Source: Cyanoderma ruficeps (lineage: Eukaryota > Chordata > Aves > Passeriformes > Timaliidae). Taken from it: 64,000 nucleotides of DNA. Below, in pieces: positions 14,301 to 27,720 of the stretch. Both the position numbers and the translations under genes were made by a program. Numbering within the stretch: the first letter of the stretch is position 1; each line of letters begins with the position of its first letter. The notes beneath the pieces were generated by a model. That model was not told the DNA's origin. It saw only the letters and a program-made list of their open reading frames with translations, and ran no database searches. The stretch lies in assembly GCA_008694505.1 (NCBI GenBank), contig VZDJ01000116.1:20632913-20696912 (forward strand), given 5' to 3'.

Positions 14301-17300
14301 CAGTCTCTGAGGAAAAGGCACTGCCCAGACCAACCATTGCAGCTCTCCCACCCCCAGTTATCCCACAGCTTTGTTCCCACGTTGTAGCAGCAGAGAGGAA
14401 ACAGTGAGCTAGACCAAAGGCATTGCTGCTACTTAGTCACTTCGGCCACCAAACTCCTCCTTCCAGACTTTTGTGGAAAGGTGGATTTTCTGTAAGTCTC
14501 AGCTTTTTTGTTCTCAGCTGAGGGAAGCTCACCGGATGTGGGACCTGCCTTTTTGGGTGAATGTGCTCTTTCTTTTATCTGCAGGTCAAGGATTGCTTCT
14601 AAAATCAGTGCACAGAACAAACCAGACAAGTTCTGGGGTTTTTATTAATGAGGGAAGGGAATTTTAACAGAATAATTATACTTCATATTACATATGTATT
14701 TCCACCCATATGAATTTTCTTATTTTGAAATAAGCATGTCCAAACAGAGCTATATTGGTATTTTTAGCATTGTAATTATGTCAGTAAGTTTTGAGTGAAG
14801 ACCAGCTTTTAAACACCAGGGTTATTTTGTAGGGTGAAAAGCATTATTACAGACAACCATTATCTTCTGATTGCCAGTAATCTTGTGTAGCCTTATTCTA
14901 TTACTTATTTTCACAGTGTCAGTTTTTCAGACTCTTCCAGAGTTATCTTTAATTATTTGAGGACCCAAGAACCTTTTTCGTTGTCTCACATCTGAAATAC
15001 AAAGCTTTCTTTTACAGGCTGAATTTTTTGACAATCACAAGTGCAATCTGAAAACATGGCAGTTCTGAAAAGCAAGTGCAGAATTTCATTACACACAAGG
15101 CCCTTCAGACAGGATATACAACATGTGGCTGTCCCCACAAGCCCAGCAGCATTGCACTTAATAATTTAGGCTCAGCGTTATCGTCAATATATTTTGCAGA
15201 TGGCAACAGCTTATGCCATGTGAGAGGGAAGGGACATTTCCTAGCAGAGTGCCCTTATGTACAAGCTTAATAGAGACACCTTTAGAAGGACTCTGTCATT
15301 AATTAGAATCACAATTCCCCCCAGGATATTGATGCAGACTGTGCCTGCAATGTGTGCAAAACCACGACTCTTGGAAATAGGTTTGGTGAAGCAAACAAGA
15401 GACACGTGGCATCCTGAGATTCTCCACCTGAGCAAAAATCAATGTTGCTTTCCTTAAAGTGCTTACGAACATCAGCAGGCAGGAAACCTTACGAAAGGAA
15501 AGAGCAATAATTTAACAGATCATTATCTGTATTCCAGTATGGACAGAAGGTCAGTTTAGCTGGGCAGTGTACGCGCGAATTAATGCCCAGCAGCGCCAGG
15601 CCAGGGTACATCTGCACAGTCACGTCCCCCTGCCCAGGCTTAACTGATCCTGACACGGTCCCTGCTGATGCATCTAAATGGCTTCAGGAGCCCAGCAGCC
15701 CCCAGCCCTCTGGCAAGGCAGAGGTACCATATGACTGTCTGCATCTGACCATGTAGACACTTCCTGTGGTATGGGACAGGCTGTGCTGGCATCTGTGTAC
15801 ACCACAGCCTGTGATGAATGCAGCCAGAAAAGTCAAGTAAAGGATCCTTCTTTTTAAGAGGCAAAGACTTGTGCATTGTCTCACAGTTGTTTCATTTCCC
15901 ACCCATTCCCCTTGGTCACTGTGGAGCCCTAATGGGGAGCCTGGGCTGAACAATCAAGCCTGGACTGCACTGGAACTCGCTGTTTCCCAGTATGCAGCCA
16001 TCTCATCCTTGGCATATTTTTAGTGAGAGGAGAGGCAGTTCATAGCAAAGCCACAGGGTCAGCAGTCTGATGCTGAAATTCTTGTGAAACTGAGAGCTAA
16101 ATAAAGTTTCAGTTACCCAAAATTCCCTGTTTTTTTCCCAGTATATTTGATGGCCTCAAGGAAAGCTTGTTACTTCTCTCCAAAATCTGCCTTCCCAAAG
16201 GGCAAAGGAAGATCTCCACTCCTCTAAAGAACATCTACCAAAAGCCCACATTGAATAAAGAAGCTTTTTAAGGGAGTCAGTAGGAAACTGAGAAGAATAA
16301 TTTAAATCTTATCCCGTCCTGTGATGCATTTGGAGCCTGCTGGGCTTTGCAACACTTGAAGGTCAATGTTGGTGCCATTTCTTTCATGAGTCAAGAAAAA
16401 ACATTTCTTTCCAGCAGAATCCAGGAGATAGGACCCCAGTAACAAACTGTTGCACGCTGAGCTCTTCTCAAGAGGACAGATGCCTTTCTAGAACCCTGAC
16501 TCATCTGCCCAAGAGCTGTCCTGACCATCAGACTAGAGTCTGCTTTGTGGAAGAATGGGGTATGCTAGATGTGCTCTCGATCCATCTTGTTGGAGTTGGC
16601 CACACTACGTAAATTAATACACCACTGAGTCAGAGTTGTGTTTCTGCCGTCCAGTGGCCCAGAGATTTTATGAGGGACAGAGGTGCTGGTTTCAGTGACT
16701 ACTTCAGGCCCTTAGACAGGGCTGGGAGAAATTATGATACTGGAAAAAGAGAACAGATTTTAACCCAAGTCATATTGTTAATGTTAGGATCCTTGTATTT
16801 GGGCCAGTTGTGTATCTGCTGAAGTAGAGATGGGCTCAAAACAAAAGGCAAGAAGAGTTGTGAGGGGAGCCCACCACCTCAGCAATAGAAATGACAATAA
16901 ACAATGGTTATTTCTTCCCTGTTACAGGTTTTGCAGGATGTCCTAATTACCTTGACATTATTAGTGCGGAAGTTGTGCTCTATCCACCCACTAAGTACAG
17001 GAAACATGCCCAGTGTGTAATTCTATCCTTCACCTCGCATGCCTCCGATGGGCTGGAGTCTGAGAGGAAACTGAATAGCCTGGAAAGGTTAGCCACAGAC
17101 AGAGAGAAATTAACCCTTTCATTTTCTCTCACTGCCCATTATTTTCTGAATGTCGAGTTGGTGGGCGGAGCACAGGTGTTGCCTTGGAGAGGTTTAAACG
17201 AATCTTGGAGTATTAGATCCAGCAGTTTCACATAATCACAAGGGGTGCTTGTTGTGCAGCCTGCTTGTTTTAGATATGTGCAGTAAATGAGAGAAATTTA

Positions 17301-20300
17301 TTATGGTTTATTTGTAACTGGTTATTTACTATCATGTCACTAAGGCTGAAATCAAGGTAGGACGTTCACCATGTCAAACTGGGAACAGAGACACCGCACA
17401 GAGCAAAGAGTTTGCAGTCTAATTTGTGACATGTAACAGATGAAAGAGGAAGAGCTGCAGAAGAGAGGCTGTGGTCATTGTCTTTATTTCCTAAATATGG
17501 AGATTTAAAAGAAATATTGATAGTCAAAAGAGGCCTTGCCATTGGGAACTAATTATTTCCTCTCCATACCCTGGTTGGAATGGGTGTCCAGCAGAGCTGC
17601 AGCTCATGGAGCCTCTGATTATTCTGGGTGGATAGGTACAAACCCACCTGTGGTTCTGTGTCTGAGCTGCTCAGACATATTTGCACAGTAAAAGGGTGGT
17701 GCAGTCTGGGTAGCTGATAAAAAGCAGACACAGGTGGAGAAAGGAATATGGGGAGGCATAGGGTAAGAACAGATGTATTCTATCAGTGTAGATGTAGTGT
17801 GTGAGTTTTGGAATTGGAAACAGTAGAAATATATTCATTAAGGCAAGAGAGGCCACATAACAACAAGGAAGAAAACTGTAAGTTAAACACAAGGGTTGAG
17901 TTGGCTTGTGTGCATTTGAAATGCTGCTCTAATTTGTATCTATAGAACAACAGGGATTAAATGGAGATAATCTCTTTACAATGGTTTAATTGGTGCAGGT
18001 GAGTCAGTTAGCATCAGGATTGTGTAAGTGTAGAAATAATTGTTTAAGTAAATCATGGCAAAGGGATTGAAGGAAATACTGGAGAGTAGAGCAAGAAGTA
18101 CTCATAGAAATGTTTATTCCCTATTATAGCCACTTGGAGAGAGGTAAAGAGCAAGTCAGAATAACATTGCACTGTCTTATTTGCACGCTGAGTACAGGAA
18201 CACAGAGTCTCTGCATAAGAAAAAAAGAATAGTGTATGCTTATATTAGTAGAGTGAAAAAGAGCTTTGCCTTTCACTGTTCATCCATTCTTGATTGTCCA
18301 TGAAGTAAAGGACAGGTCTATAAATTTTGTGCATATAGCTAGGAAATGTCATTACAGTGCTCTGAAATCTCCCATCTGTGAGGCATCTGCAAGGGCAGGG
18401 ATGCTTTTCATGGTCCATTTTGATGACTGACATAGGAGGGACTGGCTATGCAGGAGACTTGGCTTTTGCTCTCATTTGTTCTGTGTGTTTCTCAATCAGA
18501 CATAAAAATCATTCTGCTTGAAATTGCCCATCTGCTCTTTGTGATTCAGGACAAAGCTACAAAAAAATCAAGACACATCCTTCTCCTCTCCCTACTCATT
18601 ACTGTGTACTTGAAAACTACAGTCAGCTCTGAAAGCAGATTTTGATTTGCATTTAAACACTTCCCTGAAATATTTGCTGTAGTAAAGTAGGAAATGAGGG
18701 AGGGGGAAAATGCAAAAGTCCCGAAACAGTATGAATCCTGAGAAGTTTGGGTCTGAAAGTGTTATAATTGAGTTGTTTGTGGCTTAGAGCTTTTCTCAGG
18801 AGCAATTGCACAAAACTAGACATCAGGTTTACATGAAATACTCACTTTGAAACCACTATTTGGATGACTTGTCATGTTATGCTTTGTGAGTGGCTTCTTT
18901 GTTTATTTGTTTCTTAAGAAAAAAATAAGAATTTTTTTCTTTATCCCACTTGAAAAGATTCAGGTTGGAAGATTAAGAACTGGATAGAAAAAGTGTAACA
19001 TTTCTGAGCTTACTGAATTCCTCTGTTATTTTTTCCATACCTCTGCTGATAATGCAAGTAAGGATGGTTAGAAAAGGGGTAGAAGGAGACAGCTTGGTTG
19101 TATTCCTCTTCTCCAACTTTTAAAAATATCCCAGTATTGTTTTGACAAATCTGCAGACTAAGCACCTTCAGATGATTCAGCTGAAGAATTTATTTCCGTT
19201 TTCAAACTTGTTACTGTGAAAGGAAAAAAAATGCAATTTTCTGGTAGGAAACTTCTTTTAAGGACAACTGACTCTTGCTTATTTTGTAACATTTGTATTT
19301 GGGATCGATTGCGCCTGTCATCAGGTGGCTGGCACAACTGGAATAACAGGCTCCTTTCTGCCAGTTCCTTTTACTGATCTGACACAAAGAGCTGCTGCAA
19401 ATAGTTGCATCAGGTCCTGGAGAAGCACAGGTCACATTTGTTTTCCTGCTATTCCCTTCCAACAAAATGGGCATCACAGGAATGAGAGCTGAGAAAATGG
19501 TGTGTGGCAGCTTCTTGATGGCACTGTATGAGTGCCCTGGGATTATCCTCTAATTGATGCCTCTGGCCGAAGATGATGTGGTGCAGGAACTGGAGCATGA
19601 AGGAGGAATGCAGGAGGTTTTGAAGGCTGATAATGCCTTCCTCTCAGGTGAAGCCTGGAGAACAAGCATAATAGGTTTCAACCAGAGACCAGGGAAATAA
19701 TATTTTAAAGCCAAGCAAACAACTGACTGACCCAGGAAGGATAATTAGCAAAGCTGAGCAAGAGCAAGGTGCACTAAGGCCCAGCTTGCATTATGCTTTG
19801 ACAGAGTGTCATGGGGGGTGGTTTACATTCTCCATTCCAAGGGAAACTCCAGCTTTCCTTGACAGATACCTGTCTTCTCAAACCAAGACACAGAGACTGG
19901 CTTAAATATCTCCGCTTCACTGTGTTTCTGTTCTCCCATCTTGGCCCCGTGTATTGTGGGGCCTCTTTGAGCTGCCAGATCTAAACACCATCTAGTTAGA
20001 ACATTTCAGCACAGATCAAATTAAATTCCCTACTTCTCCTTCCCATGACCCTTGCTGTGACATTTACAGCAATGAAGTAAATTCTTATTTTGAGATGCTT
20101 TTGTATTTCCCTGGAATCCAGCAAGGGGAAGGAGCCTCTTCATGCTGGCAGAGGGGGAGTTAACTTTCCAGTAAAGCCACAGAGAGTCAAATAAGTCCAA
20201 ATCATTATTAGTCACCTCAGGATCACATCAGCCAGTGGCCATTTCGGGGATCCACAAGGGATTTTTTCCAACTCTCTCTCCTCCAACGGTTAAGTCACAA

Positions 20301-22559
20301 CCTGCTTGAGGCCCACTGATGGCTGTGCACAGTGTGGGCTCAGCACTGGCTCCTCAGAGCCTGACATGTAAACAAGAACTACAAGATTTCATTAATTCTT
20401 TAAAAAACTAGATTAGCCCATCCCTCTTAATAGCTACCAAGTGCTTGAAAAATTGGGAAAAAACAAATCGAGCCTTTATTTACTAGCAATTTACTTCCCA
20501 GGAAGAGCACTTAACAGGCATGCAGAGAGACTGTGACACTTCTGCTGGCTGGGGGTGAGATTCCCTATTGCTGAATCTTTCTATCTTCTTTTTGCCTCAC
20601 CCTGGGGAACCTCTGAAGGCCCAGGTTCTGCAAAAGGTGGAGAATCCTGTTAAATCAGCACTGGTGTAAAAGCCTGGCCTTGGCCATCATGCAGGGTTGG
20701 GAGTACATGGCAGTGAGAAAGCTGTTGTCCCTCTCCTCCTTGGGGACTGCACTGCAGGGCATCCAGCTGGTCTGCTCTGCAGTCCAGCAGTGAACTGATG
20801 GGTGTGTGGGGCTGTGCTGTTTCAAACTGCTTTGGGTTAAACTGAGCCGTAGAAACAAAAACCATTTCCTCCCATCAAACTGCAGTCCCACACCTGACAC
20901 TTGACCTCTGTAGTGGTGAACTGTCCAAATCTGCAGCCAGGCTGTCACCTTGGCTGGACTCCCCACTTATGTCCTTCACTCACAAGTGGACAGCTGATAG
21001 TGGAGTTAACTACATGTTCCTAATTTTCTCATATTAATAAATTCCTGCTTCCTCCCACATCAGCTTTTCCTTTGTCGTCATCACATTCCCCACTCACTGT
21101 CCAGCCTAGTCCCAGCCCTCTGTTTATCAATATTCTGCTATTATTAGCCGGCCCAGAAATGCATATTATATTTAGCACTGGTGCCACAAGAGCTGCAGCG
21201 TGTGTTTTTCTGTATTATTGATGTCCTTCTCTCTGCTGTGAAAGTATTGCCTTCCTATTCTCTGGCACTTTCAGTCTGTAGTGTTGGTAAGGCAGAAACA
21301 TCTTTCATCCTGCTTTTGGCCAGTCCCCTTTCCCTGTTCCTCCATTAGGAGAGACGGTGATGGCTTGAAGAGTGTGATGAAAGCAGAAGTGGGTTCTCAC
21401 ACCTGGTTTGTGCTGTCTGGGGTAGATGGACTCAAAACAGGCTAAGCTGGCCACAGAGTGCACTGACCCTGGGAAGCAGGGTTTGGAGGCTGAGACTTCA
21501 CTGCCTTCACAGGCATTATCAACCTGGTTGGTTTGATTTTCTTTTCTTATACTTTTCAAACCCTGTTCTGTTCTAAACTACACCTATGGGAAAAAATATT
21601 TACCCCTGGGGCTTTCCTCAGTTAGGGGTGTTTTTCAGAGCTCGTTGCATCTCTGGTAATACCCCTTCTTCAAGTGAAAGGAAAAAATTGCTTTTCAAAT
21701 GAAAAGTCCAAAGGGTGTAGTTCCAGAAAGAGGCTTGACAAGCTTCACACATTTTAAAAAATGTTTCTCAGCAAGATATAAATCTTTCTTCCTTGTTGCT
21801 GTTAGACTCCTGCCACAGCCATATGGCTCACAGACACTTGGATCCGGTGTTAATCTGTTCTCCCCCATGCCAGCGTTAGTCCTGGTGCAGCCCTGTGGCT
21901 GTGGGGACACAGAGTACCACTGCAGGGAAGGCTGAAGGAGGGAGCCAGGGAGAGGGCAGGCACTACCTGTCTTCCTTAGATATCTGCAATTTCAAGTGGC
22001 TGTTCCCTCAACACAGCCTAGGGGTGTGTGGCTGTTGTCATTGTGCAAGGCATTTTAGCAGCTTCCTATCACTAGACAAAAAATCTTTTTTCCTCCCTTC
22101 CCAAAGGTCTTTGTCACCTTCTCTCACCATTTACAACAGCTCCTCAAATGGTGCTCCTCTAATGCTTTGAGTGAGCTGGTTAAATTGTTATGCTAGAAAA
22201 TATCCGCTCCTCCCTTTTTATAAATTTTATTTTATTTCACATTTTTCTGAGCTTGCAGGGCCAGAAACCTGGATAAGCTAAAGTATATGGCTGGGCACTG
22301 AGAGAAGAGCAGGATCTGTTCTGTTTGGGCTCACCCCACACTGTGGGGCCCCACATGACACTTGTCCCTGTGGCTTGAGTGTCAGGTGCTGCTACTGCAA
22401 GGCTGTGGGTCCTTGCATGAACCAAGCAACAGTTGCAGTAAGTGTCCCACAAGGATTTGGTTCTGCTTTGCAGATCCTCTCTGACAGCAAGGAGCAAGTG
22501 TAGTGTGTGCTGGTGTCTGCTTCCCCAAATCTGGGCCCCAGAAAGCTCTTGGACTTACA
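11327..22559. other. Noncoding DNA, no supported gene
   Basis: I see no gene, repeat family or RNA gene in this 11-kb stretch. The longest open frame is a plus-strand one at 16891-17235 (about 114 codons). It has a polypyrimidine/AG near its start but no similarity I recognise, and a composition typical of chance frames. A G-run cluster at about 12472-12488 (four runs of two to five G) and moderately AT-rich stretches are present. Otherwise this is ordinary CpG-depleted sequence. Confidence 0.55.
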
Positions 22560-22645
22560 CTGGCTAGTGCTCTGCTCCTTAGAGACCTCAAGGACGGATG
22601 CTTAAGGAGACCTCAAGGACAGATGCTGGCCAGTGCTCTGCTCCC
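22560..22645. repeat. Local tandem duplication (interleaved two-copy repeat)
   Basis: Two words are each present twice within 86 bp. One begins CTGGCTAGTGCTCTGCTCC near 22560 and recurs with one change (CTGGCCAGTG...) near 22626. The other, GAGACCTCAAGGAC followed by GATGC or AGATGC, occurs at about 22583 and 22607. The copies differ by single substitutions. The interleaved order (A-B-B'-A') suggests more than one duplication step or replication slippage. No coding frame is preserved through it. Confidence 0.8.
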
Positions 22646-23108
22646 CAAGAACCTCTAAACACTGCCTTTGGTCATGGTGAATAAGCACTGGCTGTGACAT
22701 TGGCACCTCTCCTATAGACCTCTAAGACTCACAGTGACACCAAATTAATGCCACTGTTCCCAGATGCTTGTGTGGCACTCACTTTCCCTCTGACATCCAT
22801 TCCTGCAGCTATCTGGGCACATGTGGCTTCTGCAGTTCTTTTCTTTTTTCCTAGTGTAGCCTCAGGATGGGGAGGCGACCACATTGTGCAGCTCTGTGAG
22901 CTTCTGCTTGGTGCAGGATCCTTCAAATCGTGCATGACAGGAGTGGAAAGGTGTCACTTCATAGCTGCCTGGAGGAACAGGTCTTACCGAGCCAGCTGAC
23001 TGTGCAGCTGGAAGAGGTTAAAAATTAGCCTTGCAATAATATATGTGAGTAATTGACTTTCTGCTGGTTTTGTAAGTAGTGTCAGTGTCATTCCAAGTGA
23101 CCTGAAGA
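22646..23108. other. Noncoding DNA
   Basis: This 463-bp stretch lies between the tandem duplication and the G-run cluster. I see no gene, repeat or RNA element. The overlapping short open frames on both strands are chance-like. Confidence 0.55.
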
Positions 23109-23150
23109 GGGAAAGGGCAGGGGGAGAGGGAGGAATGGGGTGGGGATGGG
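23109..23150 (+). other. Potential G-quadruplex (seven G-runs)
   Basis: The plus strand carries six runs of three to five guanines within 42 bp, plus a GG doublet, separated by loops of one to six bases (GGGAAAGGGCAGGGGG, then GGG, GGGG, GGGG and GGG). This meets the standard G3+N1-7 four-run motif several times over and can fold in alternative registers. Such motifs are common near regulatory DNA, but here there is no CpG island or other promoter evidence alongside. I claim structure potential only. Confidence 0.7.
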
Positions 23151-24184
23151 CAGGAACTGGAAATATTTGTGGCTTATTATATCAAACAAAGAAAGCCTTT
23201 GATTTTTGTGAAAGGAGAGATGGTTTGGTCATGCTCCTCTGCATGTCCCTCTTGAGAGGATTTTATGTATGTTTTCCTCCATTACACCAAACATATACTT
23301 ATCCACTTAATTTGCAGTGCCAAGAATGTTGAATCTTCTCTTTACCATTCATGCACTGAACATCCTCAAAGGACACAGACATGAAGAGGGGACTCTTTTG
23401 AACATCCCTTCCATGCAGGGACCAGGTGACTTCTCCTTATTTCAGAAACGCTTAACATAGTGAGGCGTCTTTAGCAAAAGCATCAGAGATGCAGCTCAAA
23501 AATCAGTTCCCCACCATGCTTCAGTTTTACTGCACAGTTAACTTGGCCCCATCTCAAACAGAGACCTGTCCATATTTCTGTGGCCTTGATGATGCTGTGC
23601 TAATCTCTGTGTGTCTGGCCACAGAGCCAGACTTCTGTGGTGCTCAGAGGCTGTGTGCTTATTTTGCAGCCACTTGGCTGACACAGAGGAGCTACAGGAG
23701 GTGCATTGGAGAATCACCAGAATTTAAATTATTTTTATTTCATTCTTCTGTCTGCAGTCACAGGGTAAAAGAGGTCAGGTCCAGTCCCAGGTTCTTCACT
23801 CTACAGCCAAACACGTAATCTGGTCTGGACTAGGAACACACTCCAGCCTGTCAGAAGTTTCTCTTCTGTGTATGGCAAGAGACACTGATTTTAATTTGAG
23901 TCAGAACATGAGTTAACTGTGCAGTGGAGAAATATCCCCTGAACAGCTTCTCAGGATGTCATCATAAGTCTACAGTTGTGGGAAACAGGGTGGTAAGACT
24001 TGAATTTCTGGTGTTAAAATTAGAGAGGAATGATATTGCAGGTTTGGTTTTGTTTGGTTTGTTGTTTTTTTCTTAATTAATCAAAAAGAAGTCACCTTGA
24101 AAGTCACCTTTTAAGAATTCCTTGGCTGTTCCTGACCAGATGGTATGTGAGAAGCAATACTGTTTTCTGTGAAAACAGCTCTGT
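23151..24184. other. Noncoding DNA
   Basis: I see no supported gene. A plus-strand open frame at 23489-23818 (109 codons) has no recognisable domain, no matched splice sites and a chance-like composition. Confidence 0.55.
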
Positions 24185-24246
24185 AGAAAAGGGAGAGAGA
24201 GAAGAGAAGAGAAGAGAAGAGAAGAGAAGAGAAGAGAAGAGAAGAA
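24185..24246. repeat. (GAAGA)n homopurine microsatellite
   Basis: This is a 62-bp uninterrupted purine tract on the plus strand. From about 24200 onward it is a near-perfect pentanucleotide repeat of GAAGA, with about nine units preceded by a short GA-rich lead. Length polymorphism is expected. Long homopurine mirror-repeat tracts can adopt triplex (H-DNA) structure. The short open frames that cross it (Arg/Glu/Lys-rich on one strand, Leu/Ser/Phe-rich on the other) are artefacts of the repeat and not genes. Confidence 0.95.
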
Positions 24247-26559
24247 TAAATACAAGTTCCTGTGGTGAAAGACCTGATTATGCTGGACCATGCACAAAAT
24301 CTATTATGAAGGTATTAATTGCTTGCACCATTTATGTAGTCACACATTACACCTGCTGTTTCCTGTAGGAGTCAAACACCAGCAGTGTTTTCCATCCCAA
24401 ACTGGATGTGATGCTAAAATACCAGAAATTTGCAAGGAACAGGCCTGAGCTGTGTTAAACCAATGACTTAACATGACTTAAAAAGAAAAAGCCACGCAGG
24501 AAAACCAGATTATGAGATTTGCCACCATTCAATTAAGAAGTCATCCTTTCCTGTTGTTCCATGAGCACTGGGCTTTCCAAGTTCACCCGTCTTTCCTGGG
24601 ACGAGTGACTCATAAACCTGATAGGAAAATGCACCTGTTTTTAGCCAGAGGTTAAAGCAGCTCTCCAGTTACCAGAGTAAACAAAGAATTTATTTCTGTC
24701 CTTAGCAGTTACCCTGCAAAGTCCAGGAACACAGGAAGGCTGGCAGAAGCAATTAGGTTTGAGCCAAGTTTGCTGAAGTCAGTAGAAGGTTTGTGACGTC
24801 CATGGTAAGATGCTTATAGGTGCCAGTGGAACTTGGCCCTTGTCTTTTGCTAGAGGGGTAATGGGAAAAAAATCTTGGTGCAGTGATTGTGCCAGTAGCC
24901 AAGGACTCTGAGGGGCTGGAGGGTGTCTGCCATGGTGTGGGATACATGTTCCCTTCTCTGTCCTAGAGTTGTCCATCTGTACTCTTGGCAAAAGAGCAGC
25001 TGTCGGTCACAGAGGTGTGATGGGTATAGACACATTCGAGACAGACACTGATCAGACACTGCAGTAATGGCAACCATGCTATATTTGGCTATATTTGGAA
25101 ATCAGAGTGTTGGATGTATTGGCATCATGGAAGCTGAAAGGTTTTATGAGCCAGGAGTCACTTATTAATCCCAGAATGAGAAATGGGATGTGTTTGATTT
25201 CCAGTTATGGAGATTGTTGAAAAATACAAACACAACATTAGCTTGTTTCAGGTCAGCACTCAACACAGTATAAAAACAAGATGGATTTTAGCCTCTATTT
25301 AACTGGATTTAATTACATGCATGAGCTTCAAAGTGCCTAAGGCCTAATGGATGGTGACCTAAGGTCTGATTGAAAGAGCAACAACACTCTAAACCTTAAG
25401 CTTGTTTGTTAGACCATATGGCATGCCTGGACCATGCGATGTCTCAGGGAGACATGCTAGGAATAAAGCACCCAGTGCATCCAAAGCATTTGCCAAGATT
25501 TCTACCTTTACTCAGAAGAATCTGAACCTTGATCTTGCCTGCTGTCTGTACCAGCATGGCTCAGGAGCTTGGCTAGGATGGAAGATGACAGTGTTTCCAA
25601 CCACACCTCCCTGAAAAGTCTGCAGTGCCCTGTGACAGAGCATGTTGACACTTAGAAAAGAAACCAACCACTTGACTTTTTGGTTTGGGAGATCCATGCA
25701 GCTAGGAAATTCCAAATAACCAAATTTCAGGAAAAGAGGCAATCATCAAGGCTTATTATCCTAATTTATTTTTTATTTAGTATTAGCATGTTAGATATTG
25801 TGACAGTCATCTATTTGTATTTCTGTGATTGATATCAGAGAATCCTATTCTTGGGTCTGGATCTCTATTTCCTTTGGCCAGCACGACACAGCTTTGTGTC
25901 ATCTCTGTAAAGGATACCAGCTCTTAGCAGCCTCTAGGAATCACCTAAGTGGGCCAACTGATGTCTGGCTGCTTTGTCCCTTAACCACACAGCTCAGAAA
26001 TGTCACATACACATCCTCCTTGCCTGCTGAGTGTCACCCAGGCACAGCATGGTGAGGACACCTGATGGGTTGTGCTGGCTCTGTGCTCAACAGGGTGAGA
26101 TTTGCTGTCTGTTGTGTGCAGCAGTGCACCCATCTATGGCTGGGGCACAGTCCTGGGGTGCCTCCAATGCCTGAGCATTCTCTGGCAAACAGACCCAGTC
26201 CAAGGTCCACTGATGTTGTGTGCTGGGCTGAGATTCCAGATGGTAGTTTTGCTCTCCCCATCCCTTGATCTTGGCAGACTTCCCAGGGGAAACTGGTAGT
26301 TCATAACCCTGAGGTTGGGAGGCTCTAGAGTCCCAGGCCGTGTGCAGTATGGCCCTTACCCTCAGTGACTTGCTTGGATCTGCCTTCAGTGCCTGAGCCA
26401 TGGGATCAGGGAAGGACCAACACCAACACAGGGAATGGGACAGAAGATCCTGACCAAGTCACAGTGGCCTCAGCCTGGTCCTGTTGAAGGTGTCATGAAA
26501 CTGCCCTATAAGACTGATCCTCCATAAAGAGTAATTTAGCATTCCAGAGGTAGCAGCAA
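24247..26559. other. Noncoding DNA
   Basis: I see no gene, RNA or mobile element. A few tiny internal repetitions occur, for example the doubled CTATATTTGG at about 25079-25097. Open frames on both strands at 26034-26401 overlap and are chance-like. Confidence 0.55.
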
Positions 26560-27720
26560 AACAACAAATTTAATTTGATTTTCTACTATGTCCACTCTCT
26601 CATGTGCTCCTATTCATCCATGGACCCCATTAACTCTCTGTCAGCTTCCTGCTTCTGTTGTGGTTGAAAATGTCCCTTTTATATTCCTTTTTATGGCTTT
26701 AGCGAGTTGCTTTTCATTTTCTTGTACTTTATTGTTCTTTCACATCCACTTTGTCAGACTGTGTTCTTTTGCATCTTCCTTAACTCCCTATCTTTTAAAG
26801 TAATTATTTTTATATCTCAGAAGTGTTACATTGTTTAATCGTGTTGGCTTACTTTTTCTTTCTGCTTTGAATATATTTTATTTGATGAGAAGTCTGCTGT
26901 ATAGTGTCTCTAAACAATCTGATGTCATCTAAAAATGCTTTACTGGTTTTAGCTACTGATTTCAATGAATTTCATTACTTCTATGTGATTTCCCTTTTTT
27001 AAGGCCAAACATTTAGCTTGGTATTCAATGTATGTAATTCTTCTGAGAGCTCAAGTCACTTTTATCTTTCTCTCTCTGGCATGAACTGTTCTGACATTTA
27101 TACTGTTTAAACCTGGTATAATAGTATTTTACTAATTAGTTTTTTCTAGAAAGTTTCCCAGTTACGTAGATTGCCCATATCCTTATTTGAATTCCAGCAT
27201 TCTAATTCATCATCCCTTATTTTCAGATCACTGCCATTTGTACCAAAATGGTTTTAAGAGTGGTTGTGGAATAGCTACTCTTTTTGTGCGCTTTTTGTGT
27301 GTGTGCACATGCATATTACTTAATTAGGGCTTCATTTACAGAGACCTGTTTTTTCTGTTTCCACTTATCTGCATTACCTTCTGTCCTATCCTTTTTCTTA
27401 ACAGAGAAGTTTGACAGCTTCAACCAAACTGTGCATCCTTCCACTTCTCCCTTATCCTGTCTTTAATTTAGAAAACTCTTTTTCAACTCTGACTCCATTA
27501 AGTCTCAGATCCTTTCTGTCTTATGTACACAGATGTCATTTTTCTCTACATATGCTACACTTTTCTCTATAACTTTCACCTTTTCTAATAAACCCTAATA
27601 AGCAATGTCTATAACAATAGTCTCGCAAACTTCAAACATTTATTTCGCATACATAGAACTATTTAATATCACTTATCATTCATCTCCAGGTTCTGAAGAG
27701 CTCTCCCATGCTACTCACTT
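26560..27720. other. Strand-asymmetric T/pyrimidine-rich block
   Basis: For about 1.15 kb the plus strand is visibly enriched in T and in CT-rich words, with few G runs and almost no CpG. The sequence on either side is more balanced. No simple repeat unit is present and no long open frame survives on either strand. Possible explanations are a very old retroelement inserted in minus orientation (its sense strand would be A-rich), transcription-associated strand skew inside an intron, or plain local composition. I could not recognise an LTR, a polymerase motif or a target-site duplication, so no element is named. Confidence 0.5.

Noticed and set aside
16891..17235. Plus-strand frame with a polypyrimidine/AG near 16927
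   Set aside because: An acceptor-like site alone is common. No good donor was matched to it and no protein similarity is recognised.
24073..24368. Leu/Ser/Phe repeat and Arg/Glu/Lys repeat frames
   Set aside because: Artefacts of the GAAGA microsatellite.
26560..27720. Endogenous retrovirus in minus orientation
   Set aside because: The A-rich complementary strand made me consider it, but no LTR pair, primer-binding site, polymerase motif or target-site duplication is visible. Kept only as an unexplained composition block.
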